Origin: Aeromicrobium sp.
Lineage (GTDB): Bacteria > Actinomycetota > Coriobacteriia > Anaerosomatales > Anaerosomataceae
Direction of reading: 5' to 3'
NCBI GenBank assembly: GCA_015351705.1
Contig: JADIIM010000037.1
Location: 1-64,000 of the forward strand
Length of the DNA stretch: 64,000 nucleotides
Of this stretch, positions 26,437 to 34,750 are shown piece after piece. Position 1 is the stretch's first letter; each line of letters begins with the position of its first letter. The translations under genes were made by a program, and so were the position numbers. The notes below the pieces were generated by a model. It made no database searches. It was not told where the DNA came from and worked only from the letters and a program-made list of their open reading frames with translations.

Positions 26437-27668
26437 TCGGACACGACGAGACACCCATGGCGTCCCCGGCCGACGGAGCCGCGTGCGGGCCCACGGCTGA
26501 TGTTGCCGCTCCGGTGATGACCGATGAGATGGGCGACCCCGCTCCGGCGCCCGAGATCGTCGCCGAAGACGATCGCCTGGTCGTCAACATCGGCCCGTCC
26601 CACCCGTCCACGCACGGCGTGTGCCGGGTGCTGGTGGAGCTTGACGGCGAGATCGTCACGAAGGCCGAGCCGATCATCGGCCACCTTCACCGCGGCATCG
26701 AGAAGATGGCCGAGAACCGCACGTACCTTCAGGTGGTCCCGCTCACCGACCGCCTCGACTACGTGGGCAGCATGTACGCGAACTGGGCGTACTGCAGGGC
26801 GGTCGAGCGCCTCGCCGGCATCCGGGTGCCCGAGCGCGCCGAGTACATCCGCGTGATCGTCTGCGAGCTGCAGCGCATCGCGAGCCACATGATGGCGATC
26901 GGTCCCGCAGGCGCAGACACCGGTGCGACGAGCCTGTTCATGTACACGTTCTGGCAGCGCGAACTCATCCTCGACCTGTTCGAGTCGCTGTGTGGCGCGC
27001 GCCTGACGTACAACTACGTTCGTCCAGGCGGGGTGGCATTCGATCTCCCTGACGGCTGGGCCGAGCAGTGCCGCACGTTCATCGATCAGCATCCCTCGGC
27101 GATCCTGGAGATCGACCGCTTCCTCTTCGGGAACGTCATCTTCCGGGTCCGCACCAAGGGCCTCGGCGTCCTTTCGCCAGAAGACGCCGTCTCATGGGGC
27201 GCGTCGGGTCCCGTCGCCCGTGGTTCGGGCGTGGACTGGGACCTCAGGCGCGACGACCCCTACTCGGTCTACCCGCGTCTGGACTTCTCAGTCCCGGTCG
27301 GTGAGCGCGGCGACTGCTACGATCGCGCGCGCGTCCGTCTCTGGGAGTGCGTGGAGAGCTGCCGCATCATAGCCCAGGCACTCGATGCGCTCGAGGAGTT
27401 CGAGCCGGGCGTCATCAAGGCCGAGGGACTGCCGAGACTGCTCGCGCCGCGTCCCGGTGATGCGTACGACCATATCGAGAGCGCGCGGGGCTCGCTCGGC
27501 GTGTATCTGGTCAGTGACGGCACGGTGCGGCCGTACCGGATGAAGGTCCGGTCGCCTGCGTTCGTGAACCTCGCGCTCCTGCCGCTCGTGTCCGTGGGCC
27601 ATACGCTGGCCGATCTCGTGGTCATCCTGGGGTCGCTCGACCCGGTGTTCGGGGAGGTGGACCGGTGA
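26433..27668 (+). CDS. nuoD: NADH-quinone oxidoreductase subunit D
   Basis: 411 residues. The 49-kDa subunit that forms the quinone pocket with NuoB. Seen: NIGPSHPSTHGVCRVLVELDG, IGHLHRGIEKMAE, YVGSMYANWAYCRAVERL and the late SARGSLGVYLVSDGT followed by PYRMKVRSPAF. An extra Ala/Pro-rich N terminus of about 45 residues precedes the conserved part; an ATG at residue 9 is an alternative start. GTGA overlap with nuoC. Confidence 0.97.
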   Translation: MIGHDETPMASPADGAACGPTADVAAPVMTDEMGDPAPAPEIVAEDDRLVVNIGPSHPSTHGVCRVLVELDGEIVTKAEPIIGHLHRGIEKMAENRTYLQVVPLTDRLDYVGSMYANWAYCRAVERLAGIRVPERAEYIRVIVCELQRIASHMMAIGPAGADTGATSLFMYTFWQRELILDLFESLCGARLTYNYVRPGGVAFDLPDGWAEQCRTFIDQHPSAILEIDRFLFGNVIFRVRTKGLGVLSPEDAVSWGASGPVARGSGVDWDLRRDDPYSVYPRLDFSVPVGERGDCYDRARVRLWECVESCRIIAQALDALEEFEPGVIKAEGLPRLLAPRPGDAYDHIESARGSLGVYLVSDGTVRPYRMKVRSPAFVNLALLPLVSVGHTLADLVVILGSLDPVFGEVDR

Positions 27669-28612
27669 CCTTCGTATGGGGACTGCTGTGGGGCTTGGCC
27701 GCGGTCATGCTGATCGCCGGTGGCGCCGTTGTCGGTGTGTGGTGGGAGCGCAAGGTGGCGGGACGCATCCAGATGCGGCTCGGCCCGCAACAGATCGGGC
27801 CCGCCGGTGTGCTTCAGATGATCGCCGACGTGCCTAAGCTGCTGTTCAAAGAGGACATCGTCCCGACCGGCGCGGACAAGCCGGTGTTCCGCTACGCACC
27901 GCTCGCGGTGTTCGCGCCGGTGGCCATGTCGGTCGCTGTGATCCCGTTCTGGGCCGGCTGGGCGCCGCTCGACTCCACGGTGGGCATGGTCTTCTACCTG
28001 GCCATCCCGTCGATCGGTGTGCTGGGCATCCTGCTCTCGGCGTGGGGGTCGCACAACACGCTTGCGACCATCGGCGGACTGCGCGCCGCGGCCCAGATGA
28101 TCAGCTACGAGGTGCCGCGCTCGCTCGCGGTGCTGTCCGTCATCATCCTGGCCGGGTCGCTGCAGCCCACCAAGGTGATGGATGCGTGGCAGTGGTGGTG
28201 GGTCCCGCTCACGTTCGTGGGGTTCCTCGTGTATCTGATCGCATCCATCGCCGAGATGAACCGCGGCCCGTTCGACCTGCCCGAGGCGGAGTCCGAGCTG
28301 GTGGCCGGGTACTTCTCCGACTACTCAGGGTTCCGCTGGGCGATCTTCATGATGGGTGAGTACGGCGCGATGATCTCTGCCGCGCTCTTCGGGGCCGCGG
28401 TCTTCCTGGGCGGCTACCGGTGGCTCCCGGGCGTTCCCGGGCTGGTGCTGTTCCTTGTGATCGCGATGCTGATCATCACCGTGGTCATGTGGGTCAAGTG
28501 GACGTTCCCCAGGCTGAGGCAGGACCATCTCATGACCTTCTGTTGGACCGTGCTCACACCGCTTGCGATCGTGCAGGTCGTCGTCGCGGGGGTGGTGGCA
28601 CTGTGGCTGTGA
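27665..28612 (+). CDS. nuoH: NADH-quinone oxidoreductase subunit H
   Basis: 315 residues, eight or so membrane helices. Links the quinone site to the proton-pumping arm. Conserved RIQMRLGPQQIGPAGVLQ, the loop ISYEVPRSLAVLSV and the acidic EMNRGPFDLPEAESELVAGY are present. GGGGAGG precedes the GTG start. Ends over the start of the NuoI fusion gene. Confidence 0.97.
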   Translation: MTFVWGLLWGLAAVMLIAGGAVVGVWWERKVAGRIQMRLGPQQIGPAGVLQMIADVPKLLFKEDIVPTGADKPVFRYAPLAVFAPVAMSVAVIPFWAGWAPLDSTVGMVFYLAIPSIGVLGILLSAWGSHNTLATIGGLRAAAQMISYEVPRSLAVLSVIILAGSLQPTKVMDAWQWWWVPLTFVGFLVYLIASIAEMNRGPFDLPEAESELVAGYFSDYSGFRWAIFMMGEYGAMISAALFGAAVFLGGYRWLPGVPGLVLFLVIAMLIITVVMWVKWTFPRLRQDHLMTFCWTVLTPLAIVQVVVAGVVALWL

Positions 28613-30654
28613 AGAGAGATGACGTGGTGACGCCGGCCTCGGTCACCGACGAGTACGCGCCGGGACTGAAGGGTGTCCTCCAGGGTGCCCGTTCGCTCCT
28701 GACCGGGTTCGCCGTGACCATCGGGAAGGTCAAGGAAGGCCCCAAGACCGTCAGGTACCCCGCCGAGAAGGTCACCGTGAGCGACCGCTGGCGTGGCGCG
28801 CTGCACCTGGAGGGCGTGCTCGGCCGGGACGAGATCCCGCTGCTGAGCACTGCGCCGGACGCGTACAACGCGGCCATCGACGGGCTGTACCGCTCGGACA
28901 GACTGCCGCCGTGTGTGGGCAACTGCCCGGCCAACGTCGACGCACGGGCGCAGTCGTTCCTGCTGGCCGACGGACGCATCGCCGAGGCGTATGAGACCGT
29001 ACGCGAGCGCAACATCCTGCCCGGCGTGCTCGGGCGCATCTGCCATCACCCGTGCGAGACGGCGTGTCGACGCAACTTCTACGATGAGCCGATCGCGATC
29101 CGCCCGCTGCACCGTTTCGCGTACGAGGAGTTCCAGAACGTCAGGGCCGAGGCGCTCACGCGCCTCGAGAACACCCGTGGCCAGCGTGTGGCGATCGTCG
29201 GCTCCGGCCCTTCGGGGCTTGCCGCTGCTCTCGACCTCATGCGGCTCGGGTACGGCGTGGTTATGTACGAGCGCGAGGAGCGTGCGGGTGGCGCTCTGTT
29301 CACCGGCGTCCCCTCGTACCGTCTCCCGCGTGATGTGCTCCAGCGTGAGATCGACGACCTTGTGGAGATGGGTCTCGAGCTGCACTGCGGTGTGGAGGTG
29401 GGCAAGGACCTGCCGCTCGCCAAGCTGCATCGGGAGTTCGACGCCGTGCTGCTGGCGGTCGGACTCCAGGAGAGCCGCATCCTGCCGATCCCGGGCGCGG
29501 ACGCTGCCGGGGTCGTCGGTGCGCTCGAGTTCCTCTGGTCGGTCAACATGAAGCGGGAGGCCGACGTCCGCAACAAGCGCGTGTTCGTGATCGGCGGTGG
29601 CAACGTGGCCGTCGACGTTGCACGCTGCGCGCTTCGGGTGGGCGCCTCGGAGGTGCGGCTGGCCTGCCTTGAGGGTGAGGACGAGATGCCCTGCCACCCG
29701 TGGGAGATCGAGGAGGCCCTCGATGAGGGCGTCATCGCGATGTGCTCGCTCGGCCCTGACCAGGTGCTCGCCGAGCACGGCCATGTGACCGGCATGCGCA
29801 TGCGCGCGTGTCTCTCGGTCTTCGACGAGACGGGACGCTTCGCCCCGCAGTTCGGTGACGACTACACCGAGGTCCCCACCGACGTGGTGGTCTTCGCCAT
29901 CGGGCAGGGGTCGAAACTCGACGGACTCATCGCCGGCACGGACCTGCAGCTCTCGGGTCGTGGGCAACTCGTCGTAGACGGTGCGGAGCACACCACGACC
30001 GTGCCGGGCATCTTCGCGTGCGGTGAGGTGATCACCGGACCGGGCAGCGCGATCGGGTCGATCGCGACCGGTCACGAGGCGGCCGTCTCGGTGCACCGCT
30101 ATCTCGAGGGTGTTCCCACCACCGAGGAGCGGATGCGCCGCCCGGTGCCGGTCTACGAGAAGTTCGCCGTGGCCGACGTGGCCGGCGTGGAGCCGTCCCG
30201 CCGCCGTGCGTACATGCCGATGGCCAAGCCCGAGGAGCGCGCCACCGACTTCAGGCAGGTCGAGCTCGGCCTGACGCGTCAGGAAGCCATGGCCGAGGCG
30301 ATGCGCTGCCTGCGCTGTGACTCGGAGGTATGCGTCGGATGCACGTTCTGCGCGCGGACGTGCCCGGACTTCGCGATCACTGTCGAGCGTGTGGACGAGC
30401 CGGGCGCGCGGTGTCTGACCCGCTACGACCTCGACCTGACGAAGTGCTGCTTCTGCGGTCTGTGTGCCGAGCAGTGTCCCACCGGGGCGCTGCGTCACAC
30501 CGGTCAGTACGAGCTGTCGTTCTACCACCGCGAGCTGATGACCTTCGACAAGGGAGAGATGCTTCGTGACCCCTCCGGCGATCGCGCGACCGGACGCGAC
30601 GGCATCGCTCCGCCGCCATGTCCCGTACCCCGCATGCCGAGGGAGGACCGATGA
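28603..30654 (+). CDS. NuoI split by an inserted GltD-like FAD/NAD(P) oxidoreductase
   Basis: 683 residues (a GTG at 28609 is an alternative). Residues about 20-65 match the NuoI N terminus (LLTGFAVTIGKV, TVRYPAEK, DRWRGALHL). Residues about 85-550 are a glutamate-synthase-small-subunit-like module: Cys 104, 108, 147, 151 and 155 (PPCVGNCP, GRICHHPCETAC), FAD loop GSGPSG (200-205), NAD(P) loop GGGNVA (331-336) and a closing ACGEVITGPGSAIGSIATGHEAA-type FAD motif. Residues 560-683 hold CLRC, then two ferredoxin motifs (Cys 577/580/583/587 and 615/618/621/625) and the NuoI-type tail RYDLDLTKC, YELSFYHREL, FDKGEML. No nuoE, nuoF or nuoG exists in the operon, so this may bring electrons from NAD(P)H straight into complex I. 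The basic residues usual for NADPH after GGGNVA strand 2 are not obvious (ACLEGEDEMP). The function is inferred from domain order. Confidence 0.93.
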   Translation: MAVKRDDVVTPASVTDEYAPGLKGVLQGARSLLTGFAVTIGKVKEGPKTVRYPAEKVTVSDRWRGALHLEGVLGRDEIPLLSTAPDAYNAAIDGLYRSDRLPPCVGNCPANVDARAQSFLLADGRIAEAYETVRERNILPGVLGRICHHPCETACRRNFYDEPIAIRPLHRFAYEEFQNVRAEALTRLENTRGQRVAIVGSGPSGLAAALDLMRLGYGVVMYEREERAGGALFTGVPSYRLPRDVLQREIDDLVEMGLELHCGVEVGKDLPLAKLHREFDAVLLAVGLQESRILPIPGADAAGVVGALEFLWSVNMKREADVRNKRVFVIGGGNVAVDVARCALRVGASEVRLACLEGEDEMPCHPWEIEEALDEGVIAMCSLGPDQVLAEHGHVTGMRMRACLSVFDETGRFAPQFGDDYTEVPTDVVVFAIGQGSKLDGLIAGTDLQLSGRGQLVVDGAEHTTTVPGIFACGEVITGPGSAIGSIATGHEAAVSVHRYLEGVPTTEERMRRPVPVYEKFAVADVAGVEPSRRRAYMPMAKPEERATDFRQVELGLTRQEAMAEAMRCLRCDSEVCVGCTFCARTCPDFAITVERVDEPGARCLTRYDLDLTKCCFCGLCAEQCPTGALRHTGQYELSFYHRELMTFDKGEMLRDPSGDRATGRDGIAPPPCPVPRMPREDR

Positions 30655-31142
30655 GCGCCAATGACCTCGCACTGGGCGCGGCGATGGCCGCGATGGTGGC
30701 CGGCGCCGCCGGGACGGTGTTCGTCGCCGACGTCCCGCGCCTCGTGATCTCACTCGGCGTGTTCCTGCTCGGAGTGGCCGCCGCGTTCCTGGTGATGGGG
30801 AGCCCGCTCTTGGCGGTGTCCCAGGTCTTCGTGTACGTAGGCGGAGTCCTCGTCCTCGTACTGTTCGCGTTGATGCTGTCACGCAGGGGCGGCGGTGAGC
30901 GGCCGCGCGTGGAGTCGCGTCACGACATCGGGGCAGCGGTGATAGCGCTCGGCGTGTTCCTGCTGCTGACCGTCGTGCTGTGGCCATCAGCCATCGATCC
31001 CGAGCCGGTCGTGGTCGCTCCTGAGGCGATCGGGGCGGCGCTGCTGGGCGAGAGCCTGGTGGCGTTCGAGTTGGTGGGCGTGCTCCTCCTGGCCGCGCTT
31101 CTCGCGGTGCTCGTCATCGTGAAGGGGGGTGCGGACCGATGA
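30651..31142 (+). CDS. nuoJ: NADH-quinone oxidoreductase subunit J
   Basis: 163 residues with about five membrane helices. Membrane-arm subunit carrying the pi-bulge helix involved in proton coupling (FLVMGSPLLAVSQVFVYVGG). ATG in an ATGA overlap with the fusion gene, preceded by GGGAGG. Ends VLVIVKGGADR over the nuoK start. Confidence 0.95.
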   Translation: MSANDLALGAAMAAMVAGAAGTVFVADVPRLVISLGVFLLGVAAAFLVMGSPLLAVSQVFVYVGGVLVLVLFALMLSRRGGGERPRVESRHDIGAAVIALGVFLLLTVVLWPSAIDPEPVVVAPEAIGAALLGESLVAFELVGVLLLAALLAVLVIVKGGADR

Positions 31143-31435
31143 TCGTCGCTGTCGGTTGCGCCGCAGCCTTCTCACTCGGCCTGTACGCCGTGCTCACACG
31201 ACGCGATCTGATCGCGATACTCGCCGGTGCGGAGCTGATGCTCGGCGCCGCCAACGTCCATCTCGTCGCGCTCGTCCTGGCGAACGGGGGAGACGCGGCA
31301 CGGGTCTCGGTCTTCGCGCTCGTGATCCTCGTGATCGCTGCGGCCGAGGCCGCGGTGGGTATGGCCATCGCGGTGACCGCGTATCGCGCCACCAAGCGCA
31401 CGTACATCGACGAGTTCGGGGAGGTGTCGGGCTAG
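31139..31435 (+). CDS. nuoK: NADH-quinone oxidoreductase subunit K
   Basis: 98 residues, three membrane helices, normal length. The functional glutamates are in ILAGAELMLGAANVHLVAL and LVILVIAAAEAAVGMAIAV. ATGA overlap with nuoJ. Confidence 0.96.
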   Translation: MIVAVGCAAAFSLGLYAVLTRRDLIAILAGAELMLGAANVHLVALVLANGGDAARVSVFALVILVIAAAEAAVGMAIAVTAYRATKRTYIDEFGEVSG

Positions 31436-31437
31436 TG

Positions 31438-33252
31438 ATGCCTCTGTGGCTTGTCGTCGTCGCACCGGTTGCGATCGCCGTTCTCATCGCGGGTGCGGGC
31501 AGCCGTCCGGTGAGGTTCACCCGTTGGCTCGCTGCCGCCGGTCCGGTGCTGGCGCTCTGGGCGGGCATGGAGCGGTTGCTCGCCGGTCACGGCGAGTCGG
31601 CTGCGTCGACCGCGGGGTCGCTTTCCGCCGAGTGGCTCGTGACCGCTGTCGGCCCGCTCGGCATCGGGCTTGCCGCCGATGCCCTCGCGTCGGTCATGCT
31701 GGTGGTCGTCGGCGTGGTCGCCACGATGGTGGTCGTGTTCTCGACCGGCTACATGGCCGACGACCCCGCCCAGCCCCGGTATTTCGCGCTCATCTCGGCG
31801 TTCAGCGCCGCGATGACCGGACTGGTGCTCTCAACGTCGCTCCTTGGGCTGTTCGTGTTCTGGGAGCTCGTGGGCGCGTGCAGCTACCTCCTGATCGGCT
31901 TCTGGTTCACCAGGCCGAGCGCCGCTCGCGCGGCGGTCAAGGCGTTCCTCGTCACCCGCGTGGGTGACGTGGGCTTGCTGTTCGCACTCGCGGTGCTGTG
32001 GAGCCAGACCGGTACCGTTTCGATCGAGGGCGCGCTTGCCGCGGCCGCCGGACTTGGGACGGGGCTGGCGACCACCGTCGCGCTGCTGCTGTTCCTCGGC
32101 GCCGTGGGCAAGTCCGCGCAGTTCCCGCTGCACATCTGGCTGCCTGATGCGATGGAAGGCCCCACGCCGGTATCGGCGCTCATCCACGCGGCGACCATGG
32201 TCGCCGCGGGTGTCTTCCTCGTCGCCCGGATGTGGCCGGTGTTCGAGGCGTCGCCGACAGCGCAGCTGGTCGTGCTGGTCATCGGCTGCATCACCGCGCT
32301 GGGCGCCGCCATCGCGGCGGTTCCGCAGACCGACATCAAGCGCGTGCTGGCGTACTCGACGATCTCACAGCTCGGCTTCATGTTCGCGGCGCTCGGATCG
32401 GGCGCCTGGATCGCCGCGATCTTCCATCTCACCACCCATGCGGCGTTCAAGGCGCTTCTGTTCCTCGCATCGGGCAGTGTCATCCACGGCTCCGGCACGC
32501 AGGATCTGCGCGAGATGGGGGGCCTGGGTCGGGTGATGCCGGTGACGACGGCCACGTGGGTCATCGGCGTCGCGGCGCTCGCCGGCCTGCCGCCGCTGGC
32601 CGGCTTCTTCTCCAAAGACGGCGTGCTCGATGCCGTGTGGGTCCATGCGCCCGCAGCCGGGGTGGTCCTGTTCATCGCTAGCGCGCTCACGGCGTTCTAC
32701 TCGTTCCGCGCCACGCGGCTCGCCTTCGGCGGCACATGGCGTGGGCAGGGACACGCGCACGAGTCCCCACTCTCCATGACCGCGCCACTGGTGGTGCTTG
32801 CCACGCTCGCTGCCGCTCTGGGCGCTGCCACGTGGTGGTTCGCCGAGGCGCTGGGCGGCCACGGTCACCTTGCGCTGCCGATCGCGATCGCGTCGAGCGT
32901 GGTCGCCGCAGGCGGCGCTGCGCTCGGGTGGAGCGCCTACGGGGCGGGCCCTGCCACCGATGACGCTCTTGCCGCACGCCTCGGCGCGCTGTGGGGCTCG
33001 GCCCGCTCGGGCTTCGGTGTGGACGCAGCAGTCGTCGCATTCGCTGGGGCCGCCGAGCGCGCCTCGGCGGCGGCCTCGTCGGTGCTGGACGGCACGGTGG
33101 TGGACGGGGTGGTCCACGGAGTCGTGAAGGTCGCCCGTTGGGCCGGCCGCGAGCTCAACTCGCTGCAGTCCGGCGAGGGCCAGTTGTACGCCGCACTTGT
33201 CGGTGCGGGCGCTGTTCTGCTCGCGAGTCTCGCACTGTGGCTGGGGAGGTGA
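31438..33252 (+). CDS. nuoL: NADH-quinone oxidoreductase subunit L
   Basis: 604 residues. Antiporter-like proton-pumping subunit at the far end of the membrane arm. The conserved core includes VFWELVGACSYLLIGFWFT (glutamate), LGAVGKSAQFPLHIWLPDAM (lysine), EGPTPVSALIHAATMV and DIKRVLAYSTISQLGFM. The C terminus carries the long lateral region and a last helix. ATG chosen; the GTG three bases earlier overlaps the nuoK stop. Confidence 0.96.
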   Translation: MPLWLVVVAPVAIAVLIAGAGSRPVRFTRWLAAAGPVLALWAGMERLLAGHGESAASTAGSLSAEWLVTAVGPLGIGLAADALASVMLVVVGVVATMVVVFSTGYMADDPAQPRYFALISAFSAAMTGLVLSTSLLGLFVFWELVGACSYLLIGFWFTRPSAARAAVKAFLVTRVGDVGLLFALAVLWSQTGTVSIEGALAAAAGLGTGLATTVALLLFLGAVGKSAQFPLHIWLPDAMEGPTPVSALIHAATMVAAGVFLVARMWPVFEASPTAQLVVLVIGCITALGAAIAAVPQTDIKRVLAYSTISQLGFMFAALGSGAWIAAIFHLTTHAAFKALLFLASGSVIHGSGTQDLREMGGLGRVMPVTTATWVIGVAALAGLPPLAGFFSKDGVLDAVWVHAPAAGVVLFIASALTAFYSFRATRLAFGGTWRGQGHAHESPLSMTAPLVVLATLAAALGAATWWFAEALGGHGHLALPIAIASSVVAAGGAALGWSAYGAGPATDDALAARLGALWGSARSGFGVDAAVVAFAGAAERASAAASSVLDGTVVDGVVHGVVKVARWAGRELNSLQSGEGQLYAALVGAGAVLLASLALWLGR

Positions 33253-33256
33253 CGGC

Positions 33257-34750
33257 ATGACCCTTGCCGGACTCATCGTCGTGCCGCTCGCCGGCGCGCT
33301 GCTGACAGCTCTTGTGGGGAGACGCGTCCCCCTAGCGCGCGCTGTGGCGCTCGTCAGCGCTCTCGGGACCGCCGGTCTCGCTGCCGCCGCGTGGAGCGAG
33401 TACGCTCAGACGGGCGAGCGGATGGCATTCGACATCCCGATGATCGGCGCGGGCGCGTTCTTCCGGCTCGCCGCCGACGGGCTGGCGCTACCGCTCGTGG
33501 CCCTCACGGCCGTTCTCGGTGTGATGGCGGTGCTGACGGGTTGGAACGCCGAGCGCGCCGGCGGCCACCTGGCGCTTCTGCTCGGGCTTGAAGCGGCGGT
33601 CATGGGCGTGTTCCTTGCCGCCGATCTCGTGCTCTTCTATGTCGCGTGGGAGGCCGTGCTCATCCCGATGTTCTTCCTGATCGGCGGGTGGGGGCATGAG
33701 AACCGACGGTACGCCGCGATGAAGTTCTTCATCTACACGTTCGCCGGCAGCGCATTGATGCTGGTTGGGCTCGTATTGTTGATCCTGTGGAGTGGCGGCA
33801 CCGCGATCGTCGACACGCCGGGGGCGCTGGCAGGCTCCGAGCACCTGGTGTTCTGGCTCCTGGCTGCAGGCTTCCTCGTGAAGGTCCCTGTCGTGCCGCT
33901 GCACACGTGGCTTCCTGACGCACACGTGGAGGCGCCCACGGCCGGGTCGATCATGCTTGCGGGCGTACTGCTCAAGATGGGTGGCTACGGCATGATGCGC
34001 CTGTGCGCCCCGTATACGCCCGGTGCGATGGCCGATGCCGCATGGGTCCTGGCGGTCCTCGGCGTCGCGGGGATCGTCTACGGCGCCGTCATGGCACTGG
34101 GGCAGTCGGACCTGAAGCGTCTGGTCGCGTACTCGTCCGTTGCGCACATGGGTTTCGTGGTCCTGGGGATCTCGGCGGGAAGTGAGCTTGGCTACCAGGG
34201 CGCCATGCTCGGCATGGTGAGCCACGGCCTTGTCGCGGGACTCCTCTTCTTCCTGGTGGGCGCGCTCTACGATCGTGCGCACACGCGCGAGATGGCGGCG
34301 TTCGGAGGGCTGGGGCGCACGATGCCGCGATGGGCGACGGTGTTCGTGTTCGCCTCGCTCGCAAGCCTCGGACTGCCGGGCCTCTCGGGCTTCCCGGGAG
34401 AGTTCGCCGCGGTGGTGTCCTCGTTCGGTACGTTCGGCTGGCCGATCGTCGTGGCGGGCGTTGGTGTCGTGCTCGCTGGCGCCTACACGCTGCGTGCTGT
34501 CCGCGCGGTTGTGCACGGAGAGCCGGCTGGCTCGGCGGGGATCGAGGGCGTGGACGCGCACGGCGCCACGCACGACCTTGCGGGTAGTGCTCATGGCCCG
34601 GCCTGGCCTGACCTTGACCTCCGCGAATACCTGGTGGCGGTCCCTCTGGTCGTGCTGATCGTGGCACTCGGCCTGTGGCCGCGTCTGGTGACCGATATCG
34701 CCTCGGCGACGCTCCAAGCGCTCGCTTTCTTGTCGGGGACGGTGAGCTGA
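33257..34750 (+). CDS. nuoM: NADH-quinone oxidoreductase subunit M
   Basis: 497 residues, about fourteen helices. Second antiporter-like subunit. Seen: LFYVAWEAVLIPMFFLIGGW, VKVPVVPLHTWLPDAHVEAP, DLKRLVAYSSVAHMGFVVLG. A hydrophilic insert rich in Ala, Gly and His lies between the last helices near the C terminus. GGGGAGG stands before the ATG; the stop overlaps the nuoN start. Confidence 0.96.
   Translation: MTLAGLIVVPLAGALLTALVGRRVPLARAVALVSALGTAGLAAAAWSEYAQTGERMAFDIPMIGAGAFFRLAADGLALPLVALTAVLGVMAVLTGWNAERAGGHLALLLGLEAAVMGVFLAADLVLFYVAWEAVLIPMFFLIGGWGHENRRYAAMKFFIYTFAGSALMLVGLVLLILWSGGTAIVDTPGALAGSEHLVFWLLAAGFLVKVPVVPLHTWLPDAHVEAPTAGSIMLAGVLLKMGGYGMMRLCAPYTPGAMADAAWVLAVLGVAGIVYGAVMALGQSDLKRLVAYSSVAHMGFVVLGISAGSELGYQGAMLGMVSHGLVAGLLFFLVGALYDRAHTREMAAFGGLGRTMPRWATVFVFASLASLGLPGLSGFPGEFAAVVSSFGTFGWPIVVAGVGVVLAGAYTLRAVRAVVHGEPAGSAGIEGVDAHGATHDLAGSAHGPAWPDLDLREYLVAVPLVVLIVALGLWPRLVTDIASATLQALAFLSGTVS

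Noticed and set aside
28414-30987. 857-codon minus-strand frame opposite the NuoI fusion and nuoJ
   Set aside because: An antisense shadow; it crosses two well-supported plus-strand genes and shows no family motif.
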